Part shown: one piece after another, positions 17,789-26,122 of the stretch
Layout of the letters: each line of letters starts with the position of its first letter
Position numbering within the stretch: position 1 is the stretch's first letter
NCBI RefSeq assembly: GCF_014640635.1
Contig: NZ_BMHI01000002.1
Span: 434,001-498,000 of the forward strand
Length of the DNA: 64,000 nt
DNA from: Flexivirga endophytica
GTDB lineage: Bacteria; Actinomycetota; Actinomycetes; Actinomycetales; Dermatophilaceae
Direction of reading: 5' to 3'
Notes under the pieces: generated by a model
Databases searched by the model: none
What the model saw: only the letters and a program-made list of their open reading frames with translations
Told to the model about the DNA's origin: nothing
Made by a program: the position numbers and the translations under genes

Positions 17789-18562
17789 ATGACCGAGCAG
17801 TCGCCCGGCCTCGCACGACCCGCGCCAGTTCCAGGCCAGGCGCCGACGACGGGTGGCACGCGACGCCCCTGGTTGATCGGGATCGTCGCCGCCTTCGTGG
17901 TGGTGGCGTTGGTGGTCGGCGCCGAAGTATTCGCCCGGCATCAATTGCGCAGCAAGGTCTCGGATGCGATGGCGAACGGTCTGCACACCTCACGTGTGGA
18001 CGTCGGTATCGGATCCTCGCCCGCGCTGCTCGACCTCGGGCGCGGCACGATCGATCAGGTGTCGCTGAACGCCCGGAAGGCGACGGTCTGCCAGGTGCGC
18101 GATGTCTCACTGGACGCGAAGGTCCACGACGTCTCGACGTCGCCGTCCGGTGGTCGGATCGGGGCCTCGGAGCTGACGCTGACGCTGACCGGGAAGTCGC
18201 TCAACGACCTGCTCGCCGGCTCCGGCAAGGCGGATGGCGTGACGGCGACGACCCGGTCCGGATCGGACACGGTGCGACTGACCGGCCTGGGCGGTTTGGC
18301 TCGTGTGCAGGTGCGGCCGAAGGTGACCGACGGGAAGCTCGACTTCACGGTCGTGTCGGCGTCGTTCGCCGGACGCCCCGTGCCTGCCGCGCAAGCGCAG
18401 AAGCTGCTCCGTGGGGGTGGCGCCAACCGGCTCGAGGAGTTGCCACTCGGGCTTCGCGCCACAGCCGTGCAGGTCACCGACGCCGGGCTGGAGACCAGCT
18501 TCCGTGGCGAACCGACCACGCTGCCGGAGGGCAAGCAGCCGCTGAGTTGTGCAGGAGGGTGA
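17789..18562 (+). CDS. DUF2993 (LmeA-like) membrane-anchored lipid-binding protein
   Basis: 257 residues: a Pro-rich cytoplasmic N-terminus, one membrane anchor (PWLIGIVAAFVVVALVVGAEVF, about residues 29–50), then an extracytoplasmic DUF2993 domain. The pattern VDVGIGSSPALLDLGRGTIDQVSLNARKA is typical of that family. Mycobacterial LmeA is a periplasmic phospholipid-binding protein needed for lipoglycan maturation. Placement at the head of an acyltransferase/glycosyltransferase/exporter cluster suggests it handles a lipid product outside the membrane. The two Cys (VCQV and LSCAGG) could pair. Confidence 0.8.
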   Translation: MTEQSPGLARPAPVPGQAPTTGGTRRPWLIGIVAAFVVVALVVGAEVFARHQLRSKVSDAMANGLHTSRVDVGIGSSPALLDLGRGTIDQVSLNARKATVCQVRDVSLDAKVHDVSTSPSGGRIGASELTLTLTGKSLNDLLAGSGKADGVTATTRSGSDTVRLTGLGGLARVQVRPKVTDGKLDFTVVSASFAGRPVPAAQAQKLLRGGGANRLEELPLGLRATAVQVTDAGLETSFRGEPTTLPEGKQPLSCAGG

Positions 18563-18629
18563 ATGTGGTGAAAACCATTGAGGTGCAACGAACATTGAGC
18601 CCGACGAGCGTGTCACACTGGCGGCCGCT

Positions 18630-20105
18630 ATGGAGATGACATCTATCGAGTCGTGGCACCCGCGCCCCGGCGAAGTACTCGAGATCCGGCCCACTGAGCA
18701 GACACTGGATGCCACTCGTTCGGCTGCTGCCCTCACTGCGCGACCGTCGCTGTTGCAGGAGTCGCACATCCGAACGGCGGCCGATCGGCGCGCGAAGGGC
18801 GTGCCGTGGTCGCCCTGGCTGGCGTTCTCCTTCCACATCCCGCAACCGCTCGACCGCGACGCGCTGCGACGCACGATGCAACGTTTCGTGACCCGGCACG
18901 GGGCTCTGCTCAGCTGGTTCGAGATCCCCGACGACGCACAGATCGACGACAGCACGACGTTCACCCGCCGGGCGCTCGAGGCCGATGACGTCGAGCTGGA
19001 GCTGGTCGACGCCGGCGTCGCGGCGGACACCGAGGCGGCTCGAGCGGCGATCACCGAACGTTTCGCGGCCGGCACGAGTCCGTTGGAATGGCCGTCGTTC
19101 GCGGCCGGCGCGATCGACCACGGTGCGGACGGATTCAGCGTCTACTACGGCGTGGACCACTCCTTCACCGACGGCGTCTCGATCACTCTTGCTGTGGACG
19201 ACATCTTCCGGATCTATCAGCTCGAGGCGCACGGCGAAGGTGCCGAGCCTGCGGAGGTCGGCAGCTACGTCGACTTCAGCGAGGTGGAGCGCGCTCGTTC
19301 CGAGCGCCTGACCTGGCGTACGCCGGCCGTTCGAACCTGGGCACGGGCGCTGCTGTCGGTCCGCAACAAGCTGCCCAGCACGTCGCTCGACATCGGCCTC
19401 GAACCCGGCGAGACGGGGCCGTCCACGCGGACGAACCGCACTCTCGCCGACGCTGCCACCATGCAGGCGTTCGAGCAGCGCTGCAAGGCACACGGTGGTG
19501 GCGCGAGCGCGGGCCTGTTCGGCATCCTCGCGCTGATCGACGTCGCGCTGACGGGCCGGTCGAGCTATTTCGTGCTCAACACGGTCGCTACGCGTTCCGA
19601 GCCGCAGTACGCGATGGCACAGGGTTGGTTCATCAATCTGGTGCCGGTCGCGTTCCGGGTTCCTCGACGTGCCGGATTCGACGACCTGGTCGGCAGGGCG
19701 CAGAAGTCGATGAATCGCTCCAAGGCCGCGACCGACGTCCCGGCGCGCGCGATCGTCGACTACGCCGCGAAGTTCGGTGGGGTGAAGGTCGGCGCGACCG
19801 CCGTGCCGCCGATGGTGTCCTACCTCGACATGCGTCGCCTGCCCGGCGCGGAGCTGCCAGGTGTCGACGACGCCCACGCGCTCGGCGGGCCCGGCACGAC
19901 CGGCGACGTGTCGATGTGGCTCAACCGGCGCACCGACCGGACCTATGCGCTGATGAGCTATCCCGACAACGCAACAGCTGCCGCGAGCATCGACCACTAC
20001 TTCCGGGCCATCACCGAGCTCATCCGCGCGGTGGCGTCCGGTGAGCTGGTCGGCATCGAAACCGCTCGAGCGGCAATGGGATCCGCGGTTCCGGCGACGA
20101 GCTGA
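18630..20105 (+). CDS. PapA/condensation-like acyltransferase 1
   Basis: 491 residues of the CoA-dependent acyltransferase superfamily that includes mycobacterial PapA proteins and NRPS condensation domains. The catalytic motif is H177-SFT-D181-G (VDHSFTDGVSI). Other marks are FVTRHGALLSWFE, AQGWFINLVPVAF and VSYLDMRRLPGAEL. It is a stand-alone enzyme with no carrier or adenylation domain, so it most likely moves an acyl group from CoA or a carrier protein to a hydroxyl. It shares the GWF and Y/F-x-D-x-R-x-LPG blocks with the next two genes, so the three are paralogs. Start ATG 18630; ATG 18636 is possible. Confidence 0.82.
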   Translation: MEMTSIESWHPRPGEVLEIRPTEQTLDATRSAAALTARPSLLQESHIRTAADRRAKGVPWSPWLAFSFHIPQPLDRDALRRTMQRFVTRHGALLSWFEIPDDAQIDDSTTFTRRALEADDVELELVDAGVAADTEAARAAITERFAAGTSPLEWPSFAAGAIDHGADGFSVYYGVDHSFTDGVSITLAVDDIFRIYQLEAHGEGAEPAEVGSYVDFSEVERARSERLTWRTPAVRTWARALLSVRNKLPSTSLDIGLEPGETGPSTRTNRTLADAATMQAFEQRCKAHGGGASAGLFGILALIDVALTGRSSYFVLNTVATRSEPQYAMAQGWFINLVPVAFRVPRRAGFDDLVGRAQKSMNRSKAATDVPARAIVDYAAKFGGVKVGATAVPPMVSYLDMRRLPGAELPGVDDAHALGGPGTTGDVSMWLNRRTDRTYALMSYPDNATAAASIDHYFRAITELIRAVASGELVGIETARAAMGSAVPATS

Positions 20106-20121
20106 ACTCACCAGTCGCTCC

Positions 20122-21462
20122 TCAGTCGGCGAGCTGTCGCAGGCTGCCCTCGACCTCGTCCAGCCAGCGGCCGACGATGCGCCGAGCTGCGCCCGTGTCG
20201 GGCAGCCGGCAGCGCAGCGCCAGGCCGGAGTCGTCACGAACCCACCACAGCTGCACGTCGGTGGTCGGCGCGTCCGGGCTGGCCTGGGTCATCCGCAGGG
20301 CGTCGTGCAGCTCGTGGCCCGGCACCCGCCGGTAGTCGACGAACGACACCATCCCGACGTCACCGGTGTGCGTGAATCCCGGTGGGTATGACGCGATCAC
20401 GTCGCTCAGGCGCATCGCAGCGAGGTGCCGGGCTCGCTCGACCTGCTGCTGCGCTGCGGCCACAGCATCCTCGAGCGGCAGATGACCGGGGACGACGACC
20501 GGACCGTTGCTCACGAACCAGCCGACCGCCTCCCGCCACTCCGCACGGTCCCGGGTGCCCACCGGCAGGAGCGTGGCGAACTCGTCGCACAGGTCCTGTC
20601 GATGGGCGGCACGCGCGCAGACCGTAAGCAGGCAAGCCGGCAGCCGGGCGTCGTGGGCGCGGCCCCACTGCTCCACCGCGGCGGCCTGCGCCGCGGTCAG
20701 GGTATGGCGTATTTCCACGGCAGCCTCGCCCCGGCCGTGGCGGGCGTCCTCGGGTAGCGGGAACCGTGGCAGGCCACCGGAATTGCGCCGGAAGAACTCG
20801 TGCCATTCGGCCACCCGCGGGTCGTCAGGGTCGGTAGTGTCAGCGGCTTCCGCCCGGCAGGCGTCCAGGAAGGAGCCGACCGCTGGCAGGTGGGCCGTCG
20901 TGCGGTCGCGGTCGGTCCCGCCGGAGGCGGCGCCATACAGCTGGACGAAGTCGCGGCCGAGCAACGGCATCGAGACGGCGTCGGTGACGCCATGGTCGAC
21001 GGCGAGCACGATCTGGGTCCGATCGCGACCTTCGATGGCTGCGCAGCAGATGGTCGGGCCGGTCAGCGAGTGCGTGGCGGTGTCGATCACAGCCATCAGC
21101 CGGGTTCGGCGCTCCGCGGCGTCGTCGGGCAGATCGGATTCGCTGAGGGTGCAGCTGAATTCAGCGCCGAAGTCGATCGTCGTCGGTGTCCCGTCGGTGA
21201 GATCGACCATGGTCCGTAGGGCTTCGTGACGGGACAGCAGACCGAGCAGCGCTGTTGGCAGGGCCGACCGATCAACGTGCTCGGGCAGCTCCAGGGTCAG
21301 GCAGAGCCAGCCACCGCTGTCCCTGCGGGCGGTGGCGTGATTGACCTGGTTGAACGACGGTGGCGCGTCGAGGACCGCCCGTGGCGGCGCGGTCGGGGTC
21401 GGCGTGCACAGCACCAGCCGTCCGCGTGGTGGTTGCAGTCGAGCGGCCGTCGTGAGCCGCAT
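20122..21462 (-). CDS. PapA/condensation-like acyltransferase 2
   Basis: 446 residues from ATG 21462. The active-site motif is H157-GVT-D161-A (AVDHGVTDAVS): catalytic His and structural Asp are kept, but the usual Gly is Ala. LLSRHEALRTMVDL, EAVGWFVSNGPVVV and VSFVDYRRVPGHEL match the paralogs. The start overlaps the stop of acyltransferase 3 by one base (TGATG), so the two are coupled. It converges on acyltransferase 1 with a 16-base gap. The acyl donor and acceptor are unknown. Confidence 0.8.
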   Translation of the reverse strand: MRLTTAARLQPPRGRLVLCTPTPTAPPRAVLDAPPSFNQVNHATARRDSGGWLCLTLELPEHVDRSALPTALLGLLSRHEALRTMVDLTDGTPTTIDFGAEFSCTLSESDLPDDAAERRTRLMAVIDTATHSLTGPTICCAAIEGRDRTQIVLAVDHGVTDAVSMPLLGRDFVQLYGAASGGTDRDRTTAHLPAVGSFLDACRAEAADTTDPDDPRVAEWHEFFRRNSGGLPRFPLPEDARHGRGEAAVEIRHTLTAAQAAAVEQWGRAHDARLPACLLTVCARAAHRQDLCDEFATLLPVGTRDRAEWREAVGWFVSNGPVVVPGHLPLEDAVAAAQQQVERARHLAAMRLSDVIASYPPGFTHTGDVGMVSFVDYRRVPGHELHDALRMTQASPDAPTTDVQLWWVRDDSGLALRCRLPDTGAARRIVGRWLDEVEGSLRQLAD

Positions 21463-22844
21463 CAGGCAGTCAGTTGGACCGGTTGCCGCGCGAGTTGCCG
21501 CAGCACCGTGGTGAATTCGCTGAGGTAGCGCTCCACGCTCAGGGTGGCGGTCGGATTGTTGGGGTGTCGCACCGACACGTTGAGCCCGCCCCGCGCGCGC
21601 ACCACCCAGAAGTAGAACTCGTCGTCGGAGTAACGGATGCTGCGTAGCGCACGTGCACGCGCTGCGTCGAACTGAGCCGCGCCGGGCAGGTGCCGGACGT
21701 CGACGTAGGAGACCACGAAGCGCGGTGCGGATGCGATGCCGAGCAGGTCGGCGATCGATGCGAAAGGGATCTGCGCATCGGCGCGGACATGGGCGGAGGC
21801 GGACTCTGCGCGGTCCAGCTGCTGCCCCAGGTCGGTGACGCCGGCCAGGTCCAGCACGAGAGGGCTGATGCCGACGAACCAACCCATGGATGTTGTGTAT
21901 TCGGGGGTACGGGTGTGCATCGGCATGACGAGTCTCAGGGCCTCGTCGGTGCCGGTCGCGTGTTGCATGGCGGTGGCGAGAGCGACCAGCACCGCTGACT
22001 GCATGCCGTGACCCAAAGAGCGTGCGTGTTCGTGGATCGTGTCACTGACCTCGGCCGGTGCCAGCCAGCGCGAGATACTGCGTTGGGGGAGGGTCAGGTC
22101 GCGTGCCGCGTCGTTCGGCAGTGGGAATGCCGGGAACCTCGGCTCCTCCGGATCGAGGAAGCGCTCCCATCGACGGGTGGTCTCGTGCCCGTGATCGGCG
22201 ACGGCCGCCCGCGTTCGTTCCGCGACGCTGAAATCGACGTAACTCGGGGCAGGTTCGGTGACGAGCTGCTCGCCGCCGAGTGCGGCGGCATACAGCTGAT
22301 CGAGCTCGGAGACGGCGATGAGCTGGGAGTACGCGTCCATCACCGAGTGGTCGGCTGCGAACGCGAGGAGGAACCTCGGCCCGTCGTCCTGGTTGGTCGG
22401 CACGATGGTGGCAGCAACCAGGTGGGGCCACGTGTCGGCGCGAACGGTGTGGTCGAAGAAGCGTGAGACGACGTCGTAGACGCGCTCCACCGAATCGTGC
22501 GTGCCGGCGTCCCGCGCGGTCAGTTCGAGGCTCTCCGGGCGGTAGGTGACGCGGTGCAGACCACTTTCGTCGCGGGTCACCATCGTGCGGAACGACTCAT
22601 GCTTCGCGTGCCAGGCGAGCAGGGTGCGTCGGACAGCGTCGGCATCGAACGGTCGATTGATCTCGAAAACCGTTCCGATCCATGACGGTTCGGTAGGGTT
22701 GCCAGCCTGCTGCACATGCTTCTCGTGCTGCGGCGACAGCGGTCGTTCGTCAGCCGCGTCGGTACTGGGTGTCGTGGACGTCGCTCGCCAGAACGCGACC
22801 GAACCAGCGTAAACCTGGTAGTCGGCGAGTTCGGTGTATTCCAC
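21462..22844 (-). CDS. PapA/condensation-like acyltransferase 3
   Basis: 460 residues from GTG 22844, with a GAAAGGAGC ribosome binding site about 8 bases upstream. The N-terminus (VEYTELADYQVYAGSVAFWR) is typical of stand-alone PapA-type proteins. The motif is H166-SVM-D170-A (ADHSVMDAYS), again with Ala for Gly. KHESFRTMVTRD, TTSMGWFVGISPLVLDL and VSYVDVRHLPGAAQF align with acyltransferases 1 and 2. A perfect palindrome lies 68 bases upstream. It is probably the first gene of a two-gene unit with acyltransferase 2; the glycosyltransferase lies 103 bases upstream on the same strand. Confidence 0.82.
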   Translation of the reverse strand: MEYTELADYQVYAGSVAFWRATSTTPSTDAADERPLSPQHEKHVQQAGNPTEPSWIGTVFEINRPFDADAVRRTLLAWHAKHESFRTMVTRDESGLHRVTYRPESLELTARDAGTHDSVERVYDVVSRFFDHTVRADTWPHLVAATIVPTNQDDGPRFLLAFAADHSVMDAYSQLIAVSELDQLYAAALGGEQLVTEPAPSYVDFSVAERTRAAVADHGHETTRRWERFLDPEEPRFPAFPLPNDAARDLTLPQRSISRWLAPAEVSDTIHEHARSLGHGMQSAVLVALATAMQHATGTDEALRLVMPMHTRTPEYTTSMGWFVGISPLVLDLAGVTDLGQQLDRAESASAHVRADAQIPFASIADLLGIASAPRFVVSYVDVRHLPGAAQFDAARARALRSIRYSDDEFYFWVVRARGGLNVSVRHPNNPTATLSVERYLSEFTTVLRQLARQPVQLTA

Positions 22845-22911
22845 TTCGCGGGCTCCTTTCGCGCCGGGCAGCGCGATACGAGAGGACAGGATGATGTGGG
22901 CCGGCGCCGAA

Positions 22912-22929
22912 GGTTACGGCACCGTAACC
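22912..22929. promoter_or_regulatory. Perfect palindrome, TetR-type operator candidate
   Basis: GGTTACGG-CA-CCGTAACC has 8-bp perfect half-sites with a 2-base spacer in the 103-base gap upstream of acyltransferase 3. On the minus strand a TTGAAC hexamer lies about 18 bases before TTACGG, so the palindrome may cover the −10 region. No TetR gene is in the window. Confidence 0.6.
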
Positions 22930-22947
22930 AGTGTGGGCAACATTGGT

Positions 22948-24213
22948 TCAAGAGTGGGTAAAGCTCTGCAGTTCAATCAGATCAGCGGCGTGTCCCACGG
23001 CTGCTGCCGGGCTGGTCAGTCGTCCGGCCAGCGTGCGGGCCCGGTCTCGCGTCGGGTCCGTGAGGAGCGTAGTGAGTGCCGTGACGCACTCATCGGCGGT
23101 CAGGTCGCGGAATCTCCGGTAGCTCCCGACCCGGAGTGCCTCCAGGCGTCGGCCCCAGAGGGGCTGGTCGGCGTTGAACCAGGTGATCAGCGACGGTATG
23201 CCGGCACGCAGTGCTGCGGCGGTGGTGCCCGCACCACCGTGATGAACCGCGGCGACGCAGCGCGGCAGGACCCGATGATGATCGACGGCAGGCACGATAC
23301 GGAGGTAGTCGTCCGCGGCATCGGCGAACGTCGACCAGCCTGCGGCGACCAGTGCTCGACAACCCAGTCGCCGTGACACGTCCCGCACCATGGCCAGCAT
23401 GTCGTCGGGGGAGGCGACCGGCATACTGCCGAATCCCCAGTAGATGCAGCGACCTTCGTCCAACCAGGTGTCCAGCTCGCTCTGGTCGTTCGCTCCGTCG
23501 AGCGCAGCACGCGTCTCGGGGGACAGGTCGAGGAAGCCGACGAGCGGTCGCCGTACACCCCATTCATCACCCAGTTCCGGGAACAGGACGGGGTCGATGG
23601 CCTGCACCTCGAGTGATCCGGTGTTCGTCATGCGTTGCGCGACCGAGGTCCGCGACGGACCGAGGCCGATGCGTGCACGCATGGCGTCCTCGCCGCGTCG
23701 GGTCATCAGCCGCCACGACCGGTCCGCGAGCCACCAGGCGAGGTGGTGGACCGGATCCGCTGCGACCGGCGGATCCGGAAGCAGGTGAACAGATTCGGAG
23801 CGCCTGATCGGGTAGTAGTGCATGGCCACCTGCGCGATCCGGTGCTTGTCGGCCAGTGCCCGAGCGACCTCCTGACCGAGGAAACAGGTGACGATCAGGT
23901 CGGATTCAGCTGCCACCCCGTCGAGGGCCAGCGCGAGCTCGGTCCAGCCGAAGGTTCCGAGCTCGGACAGGCCGCGCCAGCGAGTGCGTGGGTTCGGCGA
24001 CTTGATGCGGTGTTGGACCAGATCCGACTCCAGCAGTGCAGCAGAATCGGGTCCGGTCGTGAGCGGTTCGATCCCGGCACGTCGAGCGAAATCGACGAGG
24101 TTCGGAGGAACCCCGAGCCGAACGTCGTGCCCGCGGCGGCGGAGCTCGAGCGCGAGTGCGACACCCGGCTGCACATCTCCGCGACTGCCGAGGAACGGCA
24201 TGAGGATTCGCAT
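22948..24213 (-). CDS. GT1-family glycosyltransferase (MGT/Gtf-like)
   Basis: 421 residues from ATG 24213. The N-terminal MRILMPFLGSRGDVQPGVALALELRRRGHDVRLG and the C-terminal donor-binding block AVHHGGAGTTAAALRAGIPSLITWFNADQPLWGRRLEALRVG are diagnostic of the GT-B, GT1 enzymes that glycosylate glycopeptidolipids, sterols, carotenoids and macrolides with nucleotide sugars. IYWGFGSMPVASPDDM is the matching linker motif. There is no membrane segment. With five acyltransferases beside it, it likely builds the sugar head of a lipid or small molecule. It diverges from the exporter ATPase over 116 bases containing a GAATCAC/GTGATTC inverted pair (24224, 24272). Confidence 0.87.
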   Translation of the reverse strand: MRILMPFLGSRGDVQPGVALALELRRRGHDVRLGVPPNLVDFARRAGIEPLTTGPDSAALLESDLVQHRIKSPNPRTRWRGLSELGTFGWTELALALDGVAAESDLIVTCFLGQEVARALADKHRIAQVAMHYYPIRRSESVHLLPDPPVAADPVHHLAWWLADRSWRLMTRRGEDAMRARIGLGPSRTSVAQRMTNTGSLEVQAIDPVLFPELGDEWGVRRPLVGFLDLSPETRAALDGANDQSELDTWLDEGRCIYWGFGSMPVASPDDMLAMVRDVSRRLGCRALVAAGWSTFADAADDYLRIVPAVDHHRVLPRCVAAVHHGGAGTTAAALRAGIPSLITWFNADQPLWGRRLEALRVGSYRRFRDLTADECVTALTTLLTDPTRDRARTLAGRLTSPAAAVGHAADLIELQSFTHS

Positions 24214-24329
24214 GCCGTGTAGCGAATCACGAATGTCTGCAAGTGCATAAGGATCGCGAGCGGTGGGAAAGGTGATTCTCGTCGCACGGGCCGCTCCGAA
24301 GATGCTCTCCAGGTGTCCGATGCGGCACC

Positions 24330-25301
24330 ATGGCGGCCATGACACCCACTCCCGTCGACCGCGGCCCGGCGGTCGACGTGCGAGATCTGACCGTTCGGTT
24401 CGGCGAATTCGTCGCCGTCGACGGTGTCAGCTTCACCGTGCCGACCGGGTCGGTGCTGGGCCTGCTCGGCCCGAACGGCGCCGGGAAGACCACCATCGTG
24501 CGGGTGCTGGCGACCCTGCTGCCGGCCACCAGCGGCACCGCCGGCATCTTCGGGCACGACGTTCGGCGGGACCCGCACGCGGTACGTGAAGTGATCGGCG
24601 TCACGGGCCAATACGCCTCTGTCGACGAAGAATTGACAGCACGCGAAAATCTGCTGATCTTCGCGCGACTGCTGCGCTACACGCGTGCCGGTGCTCGGCG
24701 ACGATGTGACGAGCTGCTCGAGGAGTTCGCGTTGAGCGATGCGGCCGACCGTGCGCTGAAGAATTTCTCGGGCGGTATGCGCCGGCGTCTCGATCTGGCG
24801 ACCAGTCTGATTGCGGAGCCACCACTGATCTTTCTCGACGAACCCACCACCGGACTCGACCCTCGCACGCGGCAGCAGATGTGGGCGACCGTGCGGCGAC
24901 TGGTGGACGGTGGATCCACGGTGGTCCTGACGACGCAATACCTCGAAGAGGCCGACCAGCTCGCGGACAACATCGTGGTCATCGATCATGGGCGGGTCGT
25001 CGCGGAGGGATCCGCGGACCACCTGAAGTCATCGGTAGGCACGGGCACTTTGCGACTCGTGCTGCGCGACGGCGCCGAGCGGGCGACGGCGGGGTCAGTC
25101 ATGGAGCAGTTGGCCGGTCACCAGGTCGAGATCGACAGCGACGGATCGCTGGCGGTTCCCGTCAACGACGCGTCCCTCGTGACGGACGTGCTGATCGGGT
25201 TGCGGGACAAGGGAATCGAAGTTGACGACGTCGGGGTGCACAAGCCGACCCTCGACGAGGTCTTCTTCCAACTCACCGGGAACCGCGAGGACACCGTATG
25301 A
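24330..25301 (+). CDS. DrrA-type ABC exporter ATP-binding protein
   Basis: 323 residues. Walker A GPNGAGKTT near residue 48, signature FSGGMRRRLDLATSL, Walker B LIFLDEPTTGLD, and a C-terminal extension ending PTLDEVFFQLTG, the pattern of daunorubicin-resistance (DrrA) ATPases. These drive export of antibiotics or, in mycobacteria, cell-envelope lipids (DrrABC with phthiocerol dimycocerosates). The start is ATG 24330 or 24339. The stop overlaps the permease start (ATGA). Confidence 0.93.
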   Translation: MAAMTPTPVDRGPAVDVRDLTVRFGEFVAVDGVSFTVPTGSVLGLLGPNGAGKTTIVRVLATLLPATSGTAGIFGHDVRRDPHAVREVIGVTGQYASVDEELTARENLLIFARLLRYTRAGARRRCDELLEEFALSDAADRALKNFSGGMRRRLDLATSLIAEPPLIFLDEPTTGLDPRTRQQMWATVRRLVDGGSTVVLTTQYLEEADQLADNIVVIDHGRVVAEGSADHLKSSVGTGTLRLVLRDGAERATAGSVMEQLAGHQVEIDSDGSLAVPVNDASLVTDVLIGLRDKGIEVDDVGVHKPTLDEVFFQLTGNREDTV

Positions 25302-26122
25302 CGGAGGCCACCGCTCAGACACGCACGCAGTACCGACAGCGGCATCTACCCAGCCGAAGGCCAACTGTCTCCGGCACTGCCGCAGCCTCGCTCACGCTGG
25401 CCGCGCGTGGTCTGCTGAAGGTCCGGCACAACCCCTTCCTGCTCTTCGACGTCGTGGCATTGCCGGTCGTCCTGACAGCGATGTTCGCCGGGATCTTCGG
25501 CGGGGCCATCGCCGGCAGCGTGGGCAACTACCTGCCTGATCTCGTTCCTGGTGTCCTGGTGCAGGTCGCGGTGACCGCAACCGTGAACACCGGGGTCCAG
25601 TTGTGCGACGACGTCGATCGGGGCGTCTTCGACCGGTTCCGCTCGATGCCGATCGCCCGGATCGCACCCCTGATCGGTGCGCTCACCGCCGACGTCGTCC
25701 GGTACGTCGTCGCAGCGGTGATGGTGGTCGTGGTCGGACTCGTGATGGGCTACCGCCCGGACAGCTGGCCAGGTTTGCTGCTGGGCTGCCTACTGGTCAT
25801 CTACACGGCGTTCGCACTCAGTTGGGTCTTCGCGTTCCTCGGCGTCCGTATGCCGAGTGCGCCCGCGGTGCAAGGCGCTTCGATGTTCGTGCTGATGCCG
25901 ATGACCTTCGTATCCAACGCGCTGGTGCCGACCGCGCACATGCCGTCATGGATCAAATGGTTGGCCGACATCAACCCCGTCTCGCACTTGGTCACGGCCG
26001 TGCGGCAACTCGCCAACGAGGGCACCCTCGGGGTGGACATCCTCTGGTCGCTCGTCGGCGCGACCCTGATCATGCTGGTCATGGCGCCCATCGCGGTCCG
26101 TGCCTACATCCGGAAGACGTGA
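25298..26122 (+). CDS. DrrB-type ABC-2 exporter permease
   Basis: 274 residues with six predicted membrane helices after a polar N-terminus of about 30 residues. ABC-2 features include VPGVLVQVAVTATVNTGVQLCDDVDRGVFDRFRSMPIAR and the FVSNALVPTAHMPSWIKWLADINPVSHLVTAVRQL C-terminal block. It pairs with the ATPase upstream (ATGA overlap) and is followed with a GTGA overlap by acyltransferase 4, so transport and acylation genes are one transcript. That supports export of an acylated product. Confidence 0.92.
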   Translation: MTEATAQTRTQYRQRHLPSRRPTVSGTAAASLTLAARGLLKVRHNPFLLFDVVALPVVLTAMFAGIFGGAIAGSVGNYLPDLVPGVLVQVAVTATVNTGVQLCDDVDRGVFDRFRSMPIARIAPLIGALTADVVRYVVAAVMVVVVGLVMGYRPDSWPGLLLGCLLVIYTAFALSWVFAFLGVRMPSAPAVQGASMFVLMPMTFVSNALVPTAHMPSWIKWLADINPVSHLVTAVRQLANEGTLGVDILWSLVGATLIMLVMAPIAVRAYIRKT

